Shown: positions 11,676-22,700 of the stretch, in pieces
Layout: every line of letters starts with the position of its first letter
How positions within the stretch are numbered: position 1 is the stretch's first letter
Assembly: GCA_031772625.1 (NCBI GenBank)
Contig: CM062816.1
Coordinates: forward strand, 627,618,992 to 627,682,991
DNA: 64,000 bases
From: Pinus tabuliformis
Taxonomy: Eukaryota > Streptophyta > Pinopsida > Pinales > Pinaceae
Direction: 5' to 3'
The notes under the pieces: generated by a model
What the model was told of the DNA's origin: nothing
Seen by the model: only the letters and a program-made list of their open reading frames with translations
Database searches by the model: none
Translations under genes and position numbers: made by a program

Positions 11676-12404
11676 CTCAGTCAAGTAGGTTGTTACATGT
11701 GCCTTCAGGTTGATCAGTTCCCTCGGGACCAAGAAAACTTGACTAGCATGCATGGGTTGCTTTTTCCTAAAATAGCAAAAAGCTACATGCAAAAAGCATC
11801 ACTAGATTTTAGGGATCTATTTTTAGCAGCTAGAGGTTACATGTAAAGATCGTTTTAGAAACTTTCCTCCAAGTGTCGCTTTTTCCTAGATTTGTGGCAT
11901 GTGCATCATGAGCCTCCAACTTATTTGTTAGACGCTTCAGAGTTCATTCTTCACATCGATCTTGGAGCTCTGACATCCCACAACACATCCAGGAGTCTTC
12001 GACACATCCAACTTAGCTATTTCCGGTTAAGTCTGCTTTACTTGTCTTTTGCAACATTTCTGTCGCTTTTTGTGTTTTGGCTTGTGTGAGTGTTGTCTGC
12101 TTGATTTCTGTGAACGCTTGCTATCGTTTGCATGCATGTTAGCCTGTACAAGCACCATTTCAGTTTTCGTTTGCATCTCACTGTTGTCGCATGCATGACA
12201 TTGTTTTGCACAAACGGTCGCCGATTCGATGACTCGTTTCACACAAATGCATGTTGTTTTGTTTTCTAAATATTGCATTCACTGCTTCCATGCACGATTA
12301 TTCACTTCTGCTTACACTCAGTATCGCCATGCATTCACATCCTCATTTGCTTTAAGTTGCCTGTCAATAGGTCTGGGCAACCTTGGCCCAGACTCTGCCT
12401 TACC

Positions 12405-12735
12405 CAGACAACATTGTGTAATTCTGAGAGGGAAGGCTCTGCCTTCGTCCCAGAAAATGTGCAAATCTGGCGAGTCACTGCCCTCCAGTCTTGCCTTGCA
12501 CAATTCTGAGAGGCAGTGACTGCTGGCCCAAAAAATTGCGTAATGTAGTCCCTGGGCCTGCATCACTTGCTAGTTGAAATTGCGCATTGCACAATCTCTG
12601 CACCCAACAAGCTAGTCTAGATTGCGCATTGCGCAATTCCAGTAGTCAACTAGCCTCTCGATAGTCCAGATTGCCTTTTGCGCAGTTCCGATAGTCGGTC
12701 TCTCGGCCTCCCAGTGGAAATTGCGCAATCCTTGC
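12405..12735. repeat. AATTGCGCAATT second cluster, copy 2
   Basis: Includes closely spaced palindromes (ATTGCGCATTGCGCAATTCC near 12622) and shows how the cluster looks without the LTR that interrupts copy 1. Confidence 0.65.
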
Positions 12736-12869
12736 CAACAGTTCCCCGAGTATGTCACATGTCATCCCTCAAGTTGGCTTTGTTTTTAACTAACATATTT
12801 CTTGCCATGCATGTCACCATGTCGCCAGATACAACAGGTGTTCGTTTGTCTCTTGGCAGTTCAGGATCA

Positions 12870-14518
12870 ATGGCCTCCAAGAGAGCAGGGTCAAAGGACA
12901 TCGACGAAAGCACAACTAGAGCAACAGTTGAGCGAGTGTCTACGAGTTTGCCGATTTACGAAGACACCAAGCTGATCATAGACAAAAACATTAAGCTGAA
13001 ATGGCAAGAGGTCAATGATGCATTCTCAGGCACATTTGGGGAAGATCTCGAAGACCGCCAAGTCTATGTGAACATTCACAAGTTTGGCTTGTACTAGATT
13101 GCATGCAGGTATTCGACATTCCCATGCCCGGACATTATACATTAGATCATCTCGCACACTGATCCCTAAATGATGACCTTGAGCAGTGTCAGCGGGACAT
13201 AGATTGCTACCTTTAGGGCGCATGATTATCAACATATGTACCACTTGCCGAAGTCGGTGATCACCATGGAGACACCCTTCAACATACCCAACAACAATGC
13301 CAAATCCAGGGATGTCTTGAAGAACTGGGTGAAGGAACCAGCCAAATTCAGAATGACACCCAACTAGATTTACAAGATGAAGATACTGTGGAAGGCATAT
13401 CAATACTTGGTCGTCTTTGCATGCCACTTGTATGGCCAAGAGAGCACTGAGACCTTCCCGCGGAGTTGGGTGATCGCGTTGGGCTAGCTGGCCAGTGAAG
13501 GCAAAGCATGTAACTGGTCCAACATATTGGCTCATAGGCTGAAGGAATAGGTAACAGGAGCTTGGCAGCCACCCAAAGGTTAGAAAGCAAAAATCTACAT
13601 GTCTGCCTACATCTTAGATGCAATTTGTGCCCGTCAGTAGTTCCCGGGCTTGAAGTGGGCATGGACACCAACAGAAACCTCTGTGAATACTTATTGTAAA
13701 CTGCTTTCCGAATGCGACTTCAAAGGAGTTATCACACAACTGTCAGATCATTTTGTCACCTCGATGTACAAGATAATATTTGAGCAGGATCCACCTTGCA
13801 TGTCGAAGGCAGCAATGGAGGCACTGATCGACATAGCAGATTGGTATGCTTCACCATCTGGCATCTTAGAAATATTGTCGACAACGTAGAGGCATAACAA
13901 AGCTGCAAGTTCAGAGCAGACCCACTTGTGCAGAAAGCAACTTTGGTAATAGAGGCGAAGAGGCAAAAACGCGATAAGAGGACTGCGGAAAGGCAGAGAG
14001 AAAAAACAGAGCATGGAGGAAATAGTGAAGGAATTGCATGAGTTGAAGGAGCAACTCCGAAAGGAACAAGAGCTGCACAAACACGAGAAGGAAGCACAAC
14101 AAGGACAAGTACAACAGGGGGCGTAACATGTACAGACAGATGAAACTATGCCTGTAAAGGTAGTAGACTCATTCGAACAGCTGGCACAAAGTAGACAGGG
14201 TGAGCAGTTGCAGGAGCAGGACTTCACTCAAGCGATTGAACGAGTACTTGAACATATGGATACGAAGATGGAGCGTCGAGAGTTAGAGCAAGACATCGAC
14301 CTCGTGCCTTACCACCAAGAGGTCGACCCACCAGCTTCAACGGATCAGAAGCAAAGCAAGTCCCAAGTGACCAAGGAGATACTGAGATCCTTCGAGACAA
14401 TCCAGAAGAAGCGATGCACAACATATCATTCGACGAGTCACAACATAGAGTTGTGCAATCACACAGAGTGTCTACTCCGGATAACAACACATCTCCTGCG
14501 TAGTTTGAAGAATGAGTG
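12870..14518 (+). pseudogene. Large protein of unknown family, copy 2
   Basis: Begins with the same MASKRAGSKD block as copy 1 and reads openly to a stop at 13095-13097 (copy 1 has an arginine codon there). Further open pieces are 13650-13889, ending next to the deletion, and 14148-14519, covering the Glu/Gln-rich coiled-coil-like part. The C-terminal third present in copy 1 (6570-7450) is absent. Agreement of the two copies in frame and residue pattern, despite independent stops, shows that both descend from a real coding sequence. Function unknown. Confidence 0.5.
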
Positions 14519-14548
14519 ATCGCATCTGACGTGCACAAGCATCCAGGA

Positions 14549-14865
14549 GAAGGTAATCCAGAGTACCCAAGAGGTTATGAGTCGTTCAAGGACAAAATGG
14601 CATACTATGGCAATGTTGGACATCCATTCAACAGAAATCAAGGATATGAAGGAGTAGCGTATGGGAGTCGAGTCCGAGATGTGTATGGAGGCCGCGCAGT
14701 AGGGAGGGCAGTGCACAATTGAGGGACAGGGACCTGTGTAGGTGAGAAACGTTACACCAGATTATTATGCAAAGGACAAAGAGCATAGGAATGAAGAATA
14801 TGGTAGATTGCAGAAATGACAGAAGGGAGTTACAAGGGCAAAGAGGGAAGCCAAAAATGGCATTG
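14549..14865 (-). mobile_element. Internal remnant next to small LTR
   Basis: On the minus strand this lies just inside the primer-binding site at 14866-14877, so it should be the 5' internal region of that element. No gag motif is readable on the minus strand. The plus-strand frame 14516-14722 (Gly/Tyr-rich) is open but unrecognised. Confidence 0.35.
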
Positions 14866-14877
14866 GCTCTGATACCA
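14866..14877 (-). other. Primer-binding site, initiator-Met tRNA type
   Basis: The plus strand reads GCTCTGATACCA; the minus strand therefore reads TGGTATCAGAGC, the standard plant retrotransposon primer-binding site. It abuts the LTR end TGACA on the minus strand. Confidence 0.85.
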
Positions 14878-15053
14878 TGTCAGGCCAGGAGGTAACTCCT
14901 CAAATGAATTGTGTTTATTCATTAAGATTACTCATGGTTATATACATGAGGGAGTGACTCTTAGGCTTCACCTCCCGTGGCTCTTTATTTTCCATTATTT
15001 ACTATTTACATTATTACAAGTCTTCACCCAATCTCAATGATTAGGTGCCAACA
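14878..15053 (-). mobile_element. Small LTR (176 bp), TRIM/Copia type
   Basis: On the minus strand the segment runs TGTTGGCACC...GGCCTGACA directly into the primer-binding site. It contains a TATA box (TGTATATAACC) and an AATAAA signal near its centre. The short LTR fits TRIM elements or a short-LTR Copia. No second LTR was found on the left, so the element is incomplete. Confidence 0.65.
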
Positions 15054-15184
15054 TGTACCTAAAAATAATTGAGCAAATGAGAGTAGGTAGATGACCTAAA
15101 GTTATCTTCAATGAAGGCACGAGTGAAAGAAAGAAATCATGGACGAGACAAAACAACAAATGGAGCAGAAATGGATATTTACCT

Positions 15185-15570
15185 CAATCCTTGTCCCACA
15201 AATAACAAGAAGTTAAAGAATTTTGTTATGCAAAAGCTTTGTAAGTGTATATGGGGAAAATAGTTAGGCAGAAAGAAGAAGTACTATGTTCAGGAATTCA
15301 ATCCCACTTGTGATCTCCAACAAAAAGAGTACATTGGAGCTAGCATTCCATGGACATAAAAGATTCTTATTGGTCAATTAAAAACTAACTCGCATCAACT
15401 TCAGTGTGAAACAAGTCAGTGGAAAAGACCTAAAAAAGCTTGGGAAGAATGGGTGTGTACTTTTTGCACTTCTGGCGCAGTGGAATCGGAAAAACATTTC
15501 ATTTTGGAATGTGATGCTTTCAGAGATATTAGAGATAGTTACGACAATATATTAACATCGGTTCCTTGAC
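15185..15570 (+). pseudogene. LINE ORF2 C-terminal fragment with CCHC finger
   Basis: The last frame reads CTFC...SEKHFILECDAFRDIRDS, the C-x2-C-x(n)-H-x4-C zinc-finger-like block at the end of plant LINE ORF2 (zf-RVT family). The better preserved LINE at 23.6-28.1 kb has an equivalent CELCHLHEIETETHFIFGC. A stop (TGA) follows soon after. Reverse transcriptase is absent: 5' truncation or decay. Confidence 0.6.
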
Positions 15571-15689
15571 ATTGTCTTTACATTAAGGGGATGGTTAGAA
15601 GGTTGAGTCAACTCATCATTAATTTGAGTAAAAAATGATTGAATTGCAAAAGGCGAAAAACAGGAGGTTGGAGATTCCATAGACTATTT

Positions 15690-15850
15690 TTAGTCTTGTG
15701 GACATTACAAATTCATTCATTCATTCATGATCTGACTATCCATCTTGTTTTAATGATGAACCACATTAAATGGTTCAAATAAAATTCATTCATTCATTCA
15801 TGATCCTATCCATCTTGTCCTATAATGAACCACATTAGGTAGTTTGTAGA
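15690..15850. repeat. Duplicated ATTC-rich segment
   Basis: AAATTCATTCATTCATTCATGATC occurs near 15709 and again near 15781, each followed by CTATCCATCTTGT and later GAACCACATTA. The unit is about 72-75 bp, imperfect. It could be a LINE tail with duplicated flank or a simple tandem duplication. Confidence 0.5.
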
Positions 15851-16099
15851 CAAAATGTCCTTGATGGAGTTATTTACCAATTTTTTCCTAACTCTTTCCA
15901 TTAAAAAACAAATATTTTAATTAAGAAAAAGAGAAAAGGAAAAAGCAAAAAAATCCCAATTAGATCGCATCACGCCAGCTTGGAACTCTGCTATGAAATC
16001 AAATGGTGAACACTGCCATGAAATCAAAGGGCATCCGGTAAAGGATTGGCGGCAGCCATTCTAAGCCACGAATGAAAAACAATGCTATTGGGTGAAATT

Positions 16100-16222
16100 T
16101 CTTCATTACAATGCTCCACTCCGAACGTTGCAGAGTAACCAGATAAGCTCCGGCATAAGACACTTCCATTTGATTTTACGAGAGGGGAGAAGGGACAGAA
16201 CCTAAATCTCTGTTATTCGTAG
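16100..16222 (+). other. 5'UTR exon 1 of DDL-like gene
   Basis: Inferred untranslated first exon ending ATTCGTAG, followed by GTATGC. The next acceptor (TTGTACAG, 16942) is nine bases before the start codon, so a leader exon is needed or transcription starts within what I call intron 1. No clear TATA box is seen upstream. The transcription start is a guess. Confidence 0.4.
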
Positions 16223-16942
16223 GTATGCTTTTTTCAGCAGTTCAAATTCGTTTCATTTAAACCCTGTGCCATATTCATTGAAATAATTAATTCCCGAGTT
16301 AATTTTGGTCCGATTAACCTTCAGATAGTGTTAGATCGATGCAATCTTATGCATAGCAACAAGAACTCTGTGGTGTATGTTATACTAAGGTTTAGGGTTC
16401 GGTGGCCACGGATGTCTGTTATTCACCAAAGTCTTTTAAGGGAATCTATTACATTGGTCTCACCTTGGCATTTCGTAGAGTTTACGGATAACTAGTTTGA
16501 ACCCTTTTAAGCCTAGGCTGGTGAAACGTCAAGAGTCTTTAAAACCTTCGAGGTGCACATCTCCCAATTTTACAGGTTTTGAACCTATGTAATTGTTTTT
16601 AGGGTTTATGAATTACCTTGTTCTTTAAAGTCGTTGACTTCTCATTCTTGAATTCATATAGAGATGCAGATGTCAAAGGGTTTTGATTTGGCGGTGAATG
16701 TTGTAGCATTGCTATATTGATACAGTCAACTTACCTGCATCTCAGATGTTTTACACTTCATAGACATCAGGGTTCGAATATCATTTTTTTCAGCTTTTTG
16801 TCTCAGGAAGCAGATTGTTGCGTGAAAAACCTGTGATTTTCGCAAATTTTCTGAAATTAGACGTATTGTTGGGAAACATGTCCTTATTTATTAAGTACGT
16901 CATTTATATTTTTTGTATGTTTGCTATCATGTCCTTGTACAG
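16223..16942 (+). other. Intron 1 of DDL-like gene
   Basis: 720 bp, GTATGC at the 5' end, CTTGTACAG at the 3' end, T-rich, no transposon seen. It separates the inferred leader exon from the coding exon. Confidence 0.45.
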
Positions 16943-16951
16943 GTTCTTTCA

Positions 16952-17770
16952 ATGTCACCTGTTCGAGCCAGGTCCCCTGCACGTTCAAGGTCTCCAATTA
17001 GGAGGAGGTCATCGCGATCATTATCTCCCGTTCGGGGATGGAGGAGGAGGTCATCGCGGTCATTATCTCCCGTTCGGGGAGGGAGGAGGAGGCCATCACG
17101 GTCATTATCCCCCGTTCGAGGAGGTAGGAGGAGGCCATCACGGTCATTATCTCCTGTTCGAGCAAGTAGGAGGAGGTCGTCGCGTTCAAAATCTCCCACT
17201 AGTAGAAAGTCACCATATCGGCGAACATCTCCTGTTCCACCGAGGACAGCTGCAAGGACCAGGTCTCCCGGTGGAACAAAGGTTCATGTTCATGTGAAGT
17301 CTCCAGTCCAATCGAGATCTCCCATTCAGGCAAGGTCTCCTGTTCGAGCTCGATCTCTCAAACGAGCGATGTCCCCTAAGTCTCCTTCTCGATCGCCCTC
17401 TCCTCGCTCCAAGCGGATGAGACAAACCCGGGAAGGCAAGGAATTTGATAGAGTTAAGGATAGGGTGCATGACGGAAGAAGCATTGAGGACCATGACAGA
17501 GGCAGGCATAGAGATAAAGACAAAGGCTCAAGCAGAGACGGAACAAGGGAGGACAAAGGCTCAAGCAGAGACGGAACAAGGGAGGACAAAGGCTCAAGCA
17601 GAGATGGAACAAGGGAGGCAAGAGGGCGAGATAAGTACCTGGATACCTCTTCAATGTCTCCAAACGATCACAGACAAAGACGGAAACATGGTTCTCGATC
17701 ACCACCTCATAGAAGTAACGAGCGTGGACCAGACAAGCCCAAAACTGCAAATGCTGGAGCTTATGACGAG
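16952..17770 (+). CDS. DDL: RS-rich N-terminal exon, DAWDLE/SNIP1-like protein
   Basis: 273 codons, open, with splice signals at both ends. The ATG at 16952 is nine bases after the acceptor. Residues about 1-120 are Arg/Ser-rich, with five 14-residue repeats of the RRRSSRSLSPVRGG type. A block SPSRSPSPRSKRMRQTREGK at about 147-166 resembles the start of the plant DDL protein. A charged Arg/Asp/Glu region follows, with three 11-residue DKGSSRDGTRE repeats, then SPPHRSNERG. In known DDL/SNIP1 proteins this basic low-complexity region precedes a C-terminal phosphopeptide-binding FHA domain and acts in the nucleus in small-RNA processing and splicing. The FHA part is not in this window, so another RS protein cannot be excluded. 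Confidence 0.6.
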
Positions 17771-18239
17771 GTATGTGGTCTACATACTCCTTTCTGTGCT
17801 TTCTCTGAAATAAAGCAATTGTTATTGCTCACAGATAAGAAAACGCTGGTGTTTACCTTTTTTTACACAAAAGAGAACTCTCTCTAGATTTTTAGGGTTT
17901 GTTTGTTTATATTCTCAATGTTAACAGAGTTGCGATTTTTTTTTCAAGGCAAAACCAAAGGCAAAAATGAAGCTGTAACTTTTGAAATCCCACTTTTCAA
18001 TCAATTTTCATAAGAGCTGTATAGCTTTTGCTTTGAACTCTTGATATTTTTTCCTTGTAACTTCAAGTCCCCAACAGCAATGACAATACTAATATTCATC
18101 TGAATATTGTGCGCTGTGCTAAGTGGATCTATTTGTTTCTCTTTCTCAAAATGATCAATATACTATCAGTTTCATGTTCTCTAAGTACACATATTCATTT
18201 TAGCCAGCTTAATTGTTCTTCTAAAGTTAAATGAAACTT

Positions 18240-18778
18240 TTTAATGGGACAATGGGCTTTGGCATCTGAGAAATTTAGATGTTGGTTTTCCTTGCTAGCT
18301 TGGAAGTATTTCCCTCAGTGCGTCACATGCATTGTACCAGATTATCAGTTTCAATTCTTAACTTGTATGTCTTTTGAGATTCTGAGGAATATAAGTTGCT
18401 GATTTTACTAGAGCGCTGACATAACTAGATGCTTTTGAAATGCATTCAGTCAATCATTCTATTTGTTTGTCAATGACAATATCTCTATTAAAACATGCAA
18501 AGCAGAGTCACATAGACCCTGGAAACTGTATTGGTCTCAGAAATGGTTACAGGTTATTGGACCCTGGAAACTTTTACATTATGACCTTGACTTGACTCTT
18601 ATACAAAACCCTAGAGCACTCAATGGGTGCTTTGACCTTAAGACAAGAGACCAATGGGCAATAAACCTATCTTAAAATAATTTTTCTTTTTGTTTCTTTT
18701 GGCAAGTAGAATAATAATTACGTCAAGTCATGGTCCAAACACAATTATCAAGACTGAAACTAGGTACAACTTTCAACA
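18240..18778 (-). mobile_element. LTR of family A (diverged), minus strand
   Basis: On the minus strand the LTR starts TGTTGAAAGTTGTACCTAG, matching TGTTGAAGAATGTAACTAG of the LTR at 59683 and related LTRs at 38008 and 53822. A shared CAAAAGAAA...AAAAGGAA-like tract follows. The right edge is firm because a polypurine tract abuts it; the left edge near 18240 is a guess. Confidence 0.5.
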
Positions 18779-20950
18779 CTCCCTCTTAACTGGGGAGGTA
18801 TTTATAATTGTCCACAGGTACTAGGATAATATCATAATACTTCCATTGAAAAGCTCTCATAAGAAGAGTCAGATCGGTAAGCCATCTCATAAGCTATCTT
18901 TTCAGCTTATGTCAGTGCATCTCATCATATCAACTAGCATTGTCATATAGCAAGGCCTTGACTAACAACTCTATCTATCCACTAGACTAGAGCACAACGC
19001 TGGGGAGATAATGATTTATAGACACCTTCATCATTGCCTCTTAAGGTGCATACCATCCGAATGTTCACAAGGTATGTCCTTTTAGGAACATTCCCCTCTT
19101 GGAATTACACCTACTCAAGGAATCTCGTCTTTGACTACCCTTGCTTTTGGATGCCCTACCTCATCCTCAAAGAGTATTGGTTACCAAGACTACTTATTTT
19201 CCCAAGAAGTATCGGTCTCAGACTCTCAAGTGCTTACCTAGTCCTCCATTCTTTCTTCATAATGCGAAGACAAGAATGATGTGTCTATCTCTCCCTCTTA
19301 ACTAGGGAGGATCTAGTCATTCTTTACCCATGAAAGGAATATATCCAAGCTCCCTTTCAACTATGGATTTGCTTCCAATATCAACTGTCTATTTTTTCGT
19401 GGAGATCATGGCACTATCAGCTGCTTGTAGGCCTCCTTTTATATCAACTTCTATGCACATCATGGAGCCATCTTCTTTCACAACTTCTCGTAGGGATAGG
19501 CCATCACTTTCCATATCATCAATCTTTACCTGCTGCATATTCATGAACCAGTCACTATGGAGCTTGATCATAGCTCCTTCTGAGCATCGGGAAAGTGATT
19601 TACCAAGACATGATCATCAAACCATCTTGCAACCTGCTACCATTCCTATCATCGTGGTGTACTTATATGTCATCAATTCCTTTGGGCCATATGCCAAAGT
19701 CATCCATTCAATTTATCACAATTATACAATTTCCGTTTGTCACATATCTTCCTGCGATGTATCTTCTCAAGTAGCATAATCATATCGAACCATCAAAGCC
19801 ATCGGATCATAAAAGTTTCTTCACAACATGTCATGTCTTGTTTTCATCAACATCCTTCATCATACTTCCAATCATTAGGAAGAGTTCCCTCCGTAGTCAT
19901 TAGTCTTTCATACCATATCAGATGTTGATTACTACAATCATGTCTTTAACCAGAAGAGCCCAAACAAATTCAAAGCATGCTAATGCAACTAGGCATAATT
20001 TTGCAACCTGCTCTTCCTGGACACTGAAACCATGAGTTGAATCAAAGAAGAAATTTAACACATGCATACCTTCAACTAGCCTGCTCCTCATGTGACATCA
20101 TCATGTTGCAACTGTATTGTCAAGCCTCTAGGAAGCTTGCTCCAAATCTGAGAGAAAAATGTTGGCAACGTCATCATGTTTTTTTTCTACCAGGCGAAGA
20201 AACCTTCCCATGAAGTCTTCCAATGGAGGATCTTTAAGTGATCCTTACCAATTAATTGCCACATGAACCTTTTATTATCTGCTTAGATGACTACTATAGA
20301 TGTATAATGAATTCTTTAGTATCCTGTTTGCCAATTCTTCCTTTCCATCTATCAGCTTATAATGCCAACCTTCCTAACTAGGCATCCATATTCACACAGT
20401 AGTTTTTCACATGAATCTTATTTTACAAATTGGAGAGCCCAAGAATCTAGCTTGTTTATTAAGTTACTATTTTCATGGTTCTTATAGTTCCCTTCTTCCA
20501 TCATGCTTATCAAAACATAGAATCTATCCATCTTCCTTTGCTTTCTTCATGATGCACCTGCAAAGTTTATTGACAAAACTACCAAACAAAGCATGTAATA
20601 ATTAAAACATGATGTTAGCTTGTCAATTTAGGGTATCCATGGAATTTTAAAGGATGGACTACTAGGTTTTATAAATGCCAACCATAGACCTAGGGACTAG
20701 ATGTCATATAAAAATCATCATCCTTGTCCATTCATACTTGTCATATGCCCTAGATTGGGGTTTCTAAGCGAATCAAGATTAGGGTTTTCATATGGCTAGT
20801 GTTTTCACATACCATCCAGGGTTTACAATCCTAGACATGAGCAACTTTCAAAACAACGAAAACTACAAACCCTAGAACCATATATCCAACTCAACCCTAA
20901 AAACATCTCATGTTTAGACCCTTAATAAATATGCCATACATACATATCTC
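18779..20950 (-). mobile_element. Internal remnant of family A LTR element
   Basis: Begins (minus strand) at a polypurine tract (GTTAAGAGGGAG complement, 18779-18791). A second CTCCCTCTTAAC block at about 19291 is followed by GGATCTAGTCATT, like CTCCCTCTTAATTAGAGAGG near 60462 in the sister element. Both elements later contain AAACCCTAG-rich sequence (20.75-20.9 and 60.87-61.2 kb). No pol domain is readable, so the region appears non-coding; open frames here (19330-19779 plus, 19389-19571 minus) are unrecognised. Confidence 0.4.
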
Positions 20951-21528
20951 ATGATTACATACCTTTGTCATAGAAACTGTTATAAGGGCCTGCTCTTCTG
21001 GTTGCCATGATTTCCTTATCGTCTTCGTCAATGTGTATGTCAACTCAAGATGTTCTTCACTGTATCTAATATGCTCTTTCTTGAATATATATGCTGCTGC
21101 TTTGCTACAAGACTTTAAGATGGGTCTCAACCAGAGATACTATGCCAAAGATCCTTTCAATTATGTTAACTCTCCTATCTTCTTGAGACAGGGACTTATC
21201 ACTGTCATTGTAAGAGGATCACTGCCTGTAGCTTTCCTTCTAGATCTCGTCAACTTCTTTCATTTGAAATATATGTGCTTGCTAAGAGAGACACCTTGAA
21301 TGTTGTTATATGTACTTGGGATAACCCTCTGGTTAGGGCTTTTCCGAAGTACTGATATATGCTGGATCAAAAATATATGAGTACTCATAATAGCTTCAGA
21401 AGATTTGCTTAGGTTTGGACTTTAGATATACATGCTCTTGGAAAACGAGGAGGTTTTTGTCACACTGTCTAGATTTCAAGAGTTATATATATATATATAT
21501 TCTTGTAGACAATTTCCAAACATCAACC

Positions 21529-21545
21529 TTTTTTTTTTTTTTTTT
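21529..21545 (-). repeat. Poly(A) tail of LINE (poly-T on plus)
   Basis: A run of 17 T on the plus strand marks the 3' end of the minus-strand LINE whose RNase H ends at 21851. An (AT)n run lies just beyond it at about 21484-21501. Confidence 0.75.
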
Positions 21546-21850
21546 CCCATAGGAAAAATCGTAATTTCTATTAAAAGGAAATTACATTTTGTAAATGCAT
21601 TTAAGCGTATTCAAATAGAGAGGCACTGCCTATCTTCAACAAAATTATGTTCAGGGACATATGTGATCAAAACATTGATGCCTTGTCCACGCAGGGAGGT
21701 ATTAGTGGCTGTAAATATACTGAATAGGAGTTCTATATATTAATTTGGCACTTTGCGAGTGTAGATAAAATGTCAAAAAGAAACTATGAATATTTACAGA
21801 TGACATATATATGAAGTCTGTTCTTCCTGTGAGATTAGCAGAAATTAAAT

Positions 21851-22700
21851 TTATACAGCGATATCCATAAATGGCCGATGGTAAAATTGGTAATGTGCAC
21901 CATCACGCTGTTCCTGGATCAACCAGTTGTCCGGATCCCTGTTCGCAGCCTCTTTGGATAGCCTGTCAGCAGCTGTGTTCTGCTCCTTGTAAATATGATG
22001 GCATGTAAAAGAGTCAAATGATGTAATCAATCTCAGTGCCTCGTCCAGAATATGACTCAAAGTATAAGCATTGCATCTAGAAGATTTATTTAGCCAATCA
22101 CAAACAACTTTTGAATCCCCAAATATTTGTAGATCTCTATAGTTTTTCTCCAATGCAAATTGAATGAGGAATTTTGTTGCGGATAATTCGACATAGTTAT
22201 TAGTTCCTCTGCCGAATCCGATAATAATACTGTATGAGTGATGTGCAATATGAAGGATGGTGCCCCTGCCACACCCATTCTCCTGTGCAGTGTCGTCAAA
22301 GTAAGCCCACGGCCCCTGATAATCAATCGTCTCAGGTATAATGCTGCGTGATCGAGGGGGTGGTGCATCTTCGGGGATGAGGGAGTAATCAGCCAGCACG
22401 CGGGCAGCAATGGAGGGCCAGTGAGGGGAGTCATTCTGGAAGGTGAGTCTGTTCTGGGCGATCCAAAGGGCCCAACAGACAAGAAGATGGATGTTATGTA
22501 GCCTGGTAGGGGAGGCATAGGTGCACCAGTTCGTCCATGCCTCAAGGATAGATGCGCCCTCCCAATTATTGTGAGGAGCAGCGGAAAGTAAAATAGTATT
22601 CCAGAGATTCTTTGCCGCAGAACATTCCAAAAATAAATGTGAGACAGATTTGTTGCAGCATTTGCAGAGACAACACTAGAATGGGCCGTGCTGTGATCGC
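21851..22700 (-). pseudogene. LINE RNase H domain and CCHC finger
   Basis: The minus-strand frame 22630-21851 is open for 259 codons. It opens with ECSAAKNLWNTIL, the end of the zinc-finger block whose cysteines (CLCKCC...HLFLEC) lie upstream in the same frame after a stop. RNase H follows: PWAYFDDTAQENGCGRG (first Asp), NYVELSATKFLIQ (Glu), IFGDSKVVCDWL (Asp) and CHHIYKEQNTAADRLSKEAA (last Asp). All four acidic positions are present. This domain typifies the RNase H-bearing branch of plant L1 LINEs and would remove the RNA strand during reverse transcription. Confidence 0.85.

Larger units (their letters stand above)
11326..14548 (+). mobile_element. Unknown-protein element, copy 2
   Basis: Shorter relative of the element at 2173. 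It lacks the solo LTR (empty site intact near 12575) and has a deletion matching about 5415-5905 of copy 1, placed near 13866. Similarity to copy 1 stops near 14548 (CAAGCATCCA), where unrelated sequence begins. The orientation is the same and the copies are about 9.1 kb apart, so they form a direct repeat. They differ at many positions, so the duplication is not recent. Confidence 0.65.

Noticed and set aside
19330-19779. 149-codon plus-strand open frame
   Set aside because: Composition is Ser/Ile/His-rich without any motif, and it lies antisense to the non-coding body of an LTR element.
20750-20900. AAACCCTAG-type motifs resembling telomere repeats
   Set aside because: Isolated and not in tandem; similar single motifs occur at 60.9-61.2 kb as part of a repeat family. 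Not interstitial telomere sequence.
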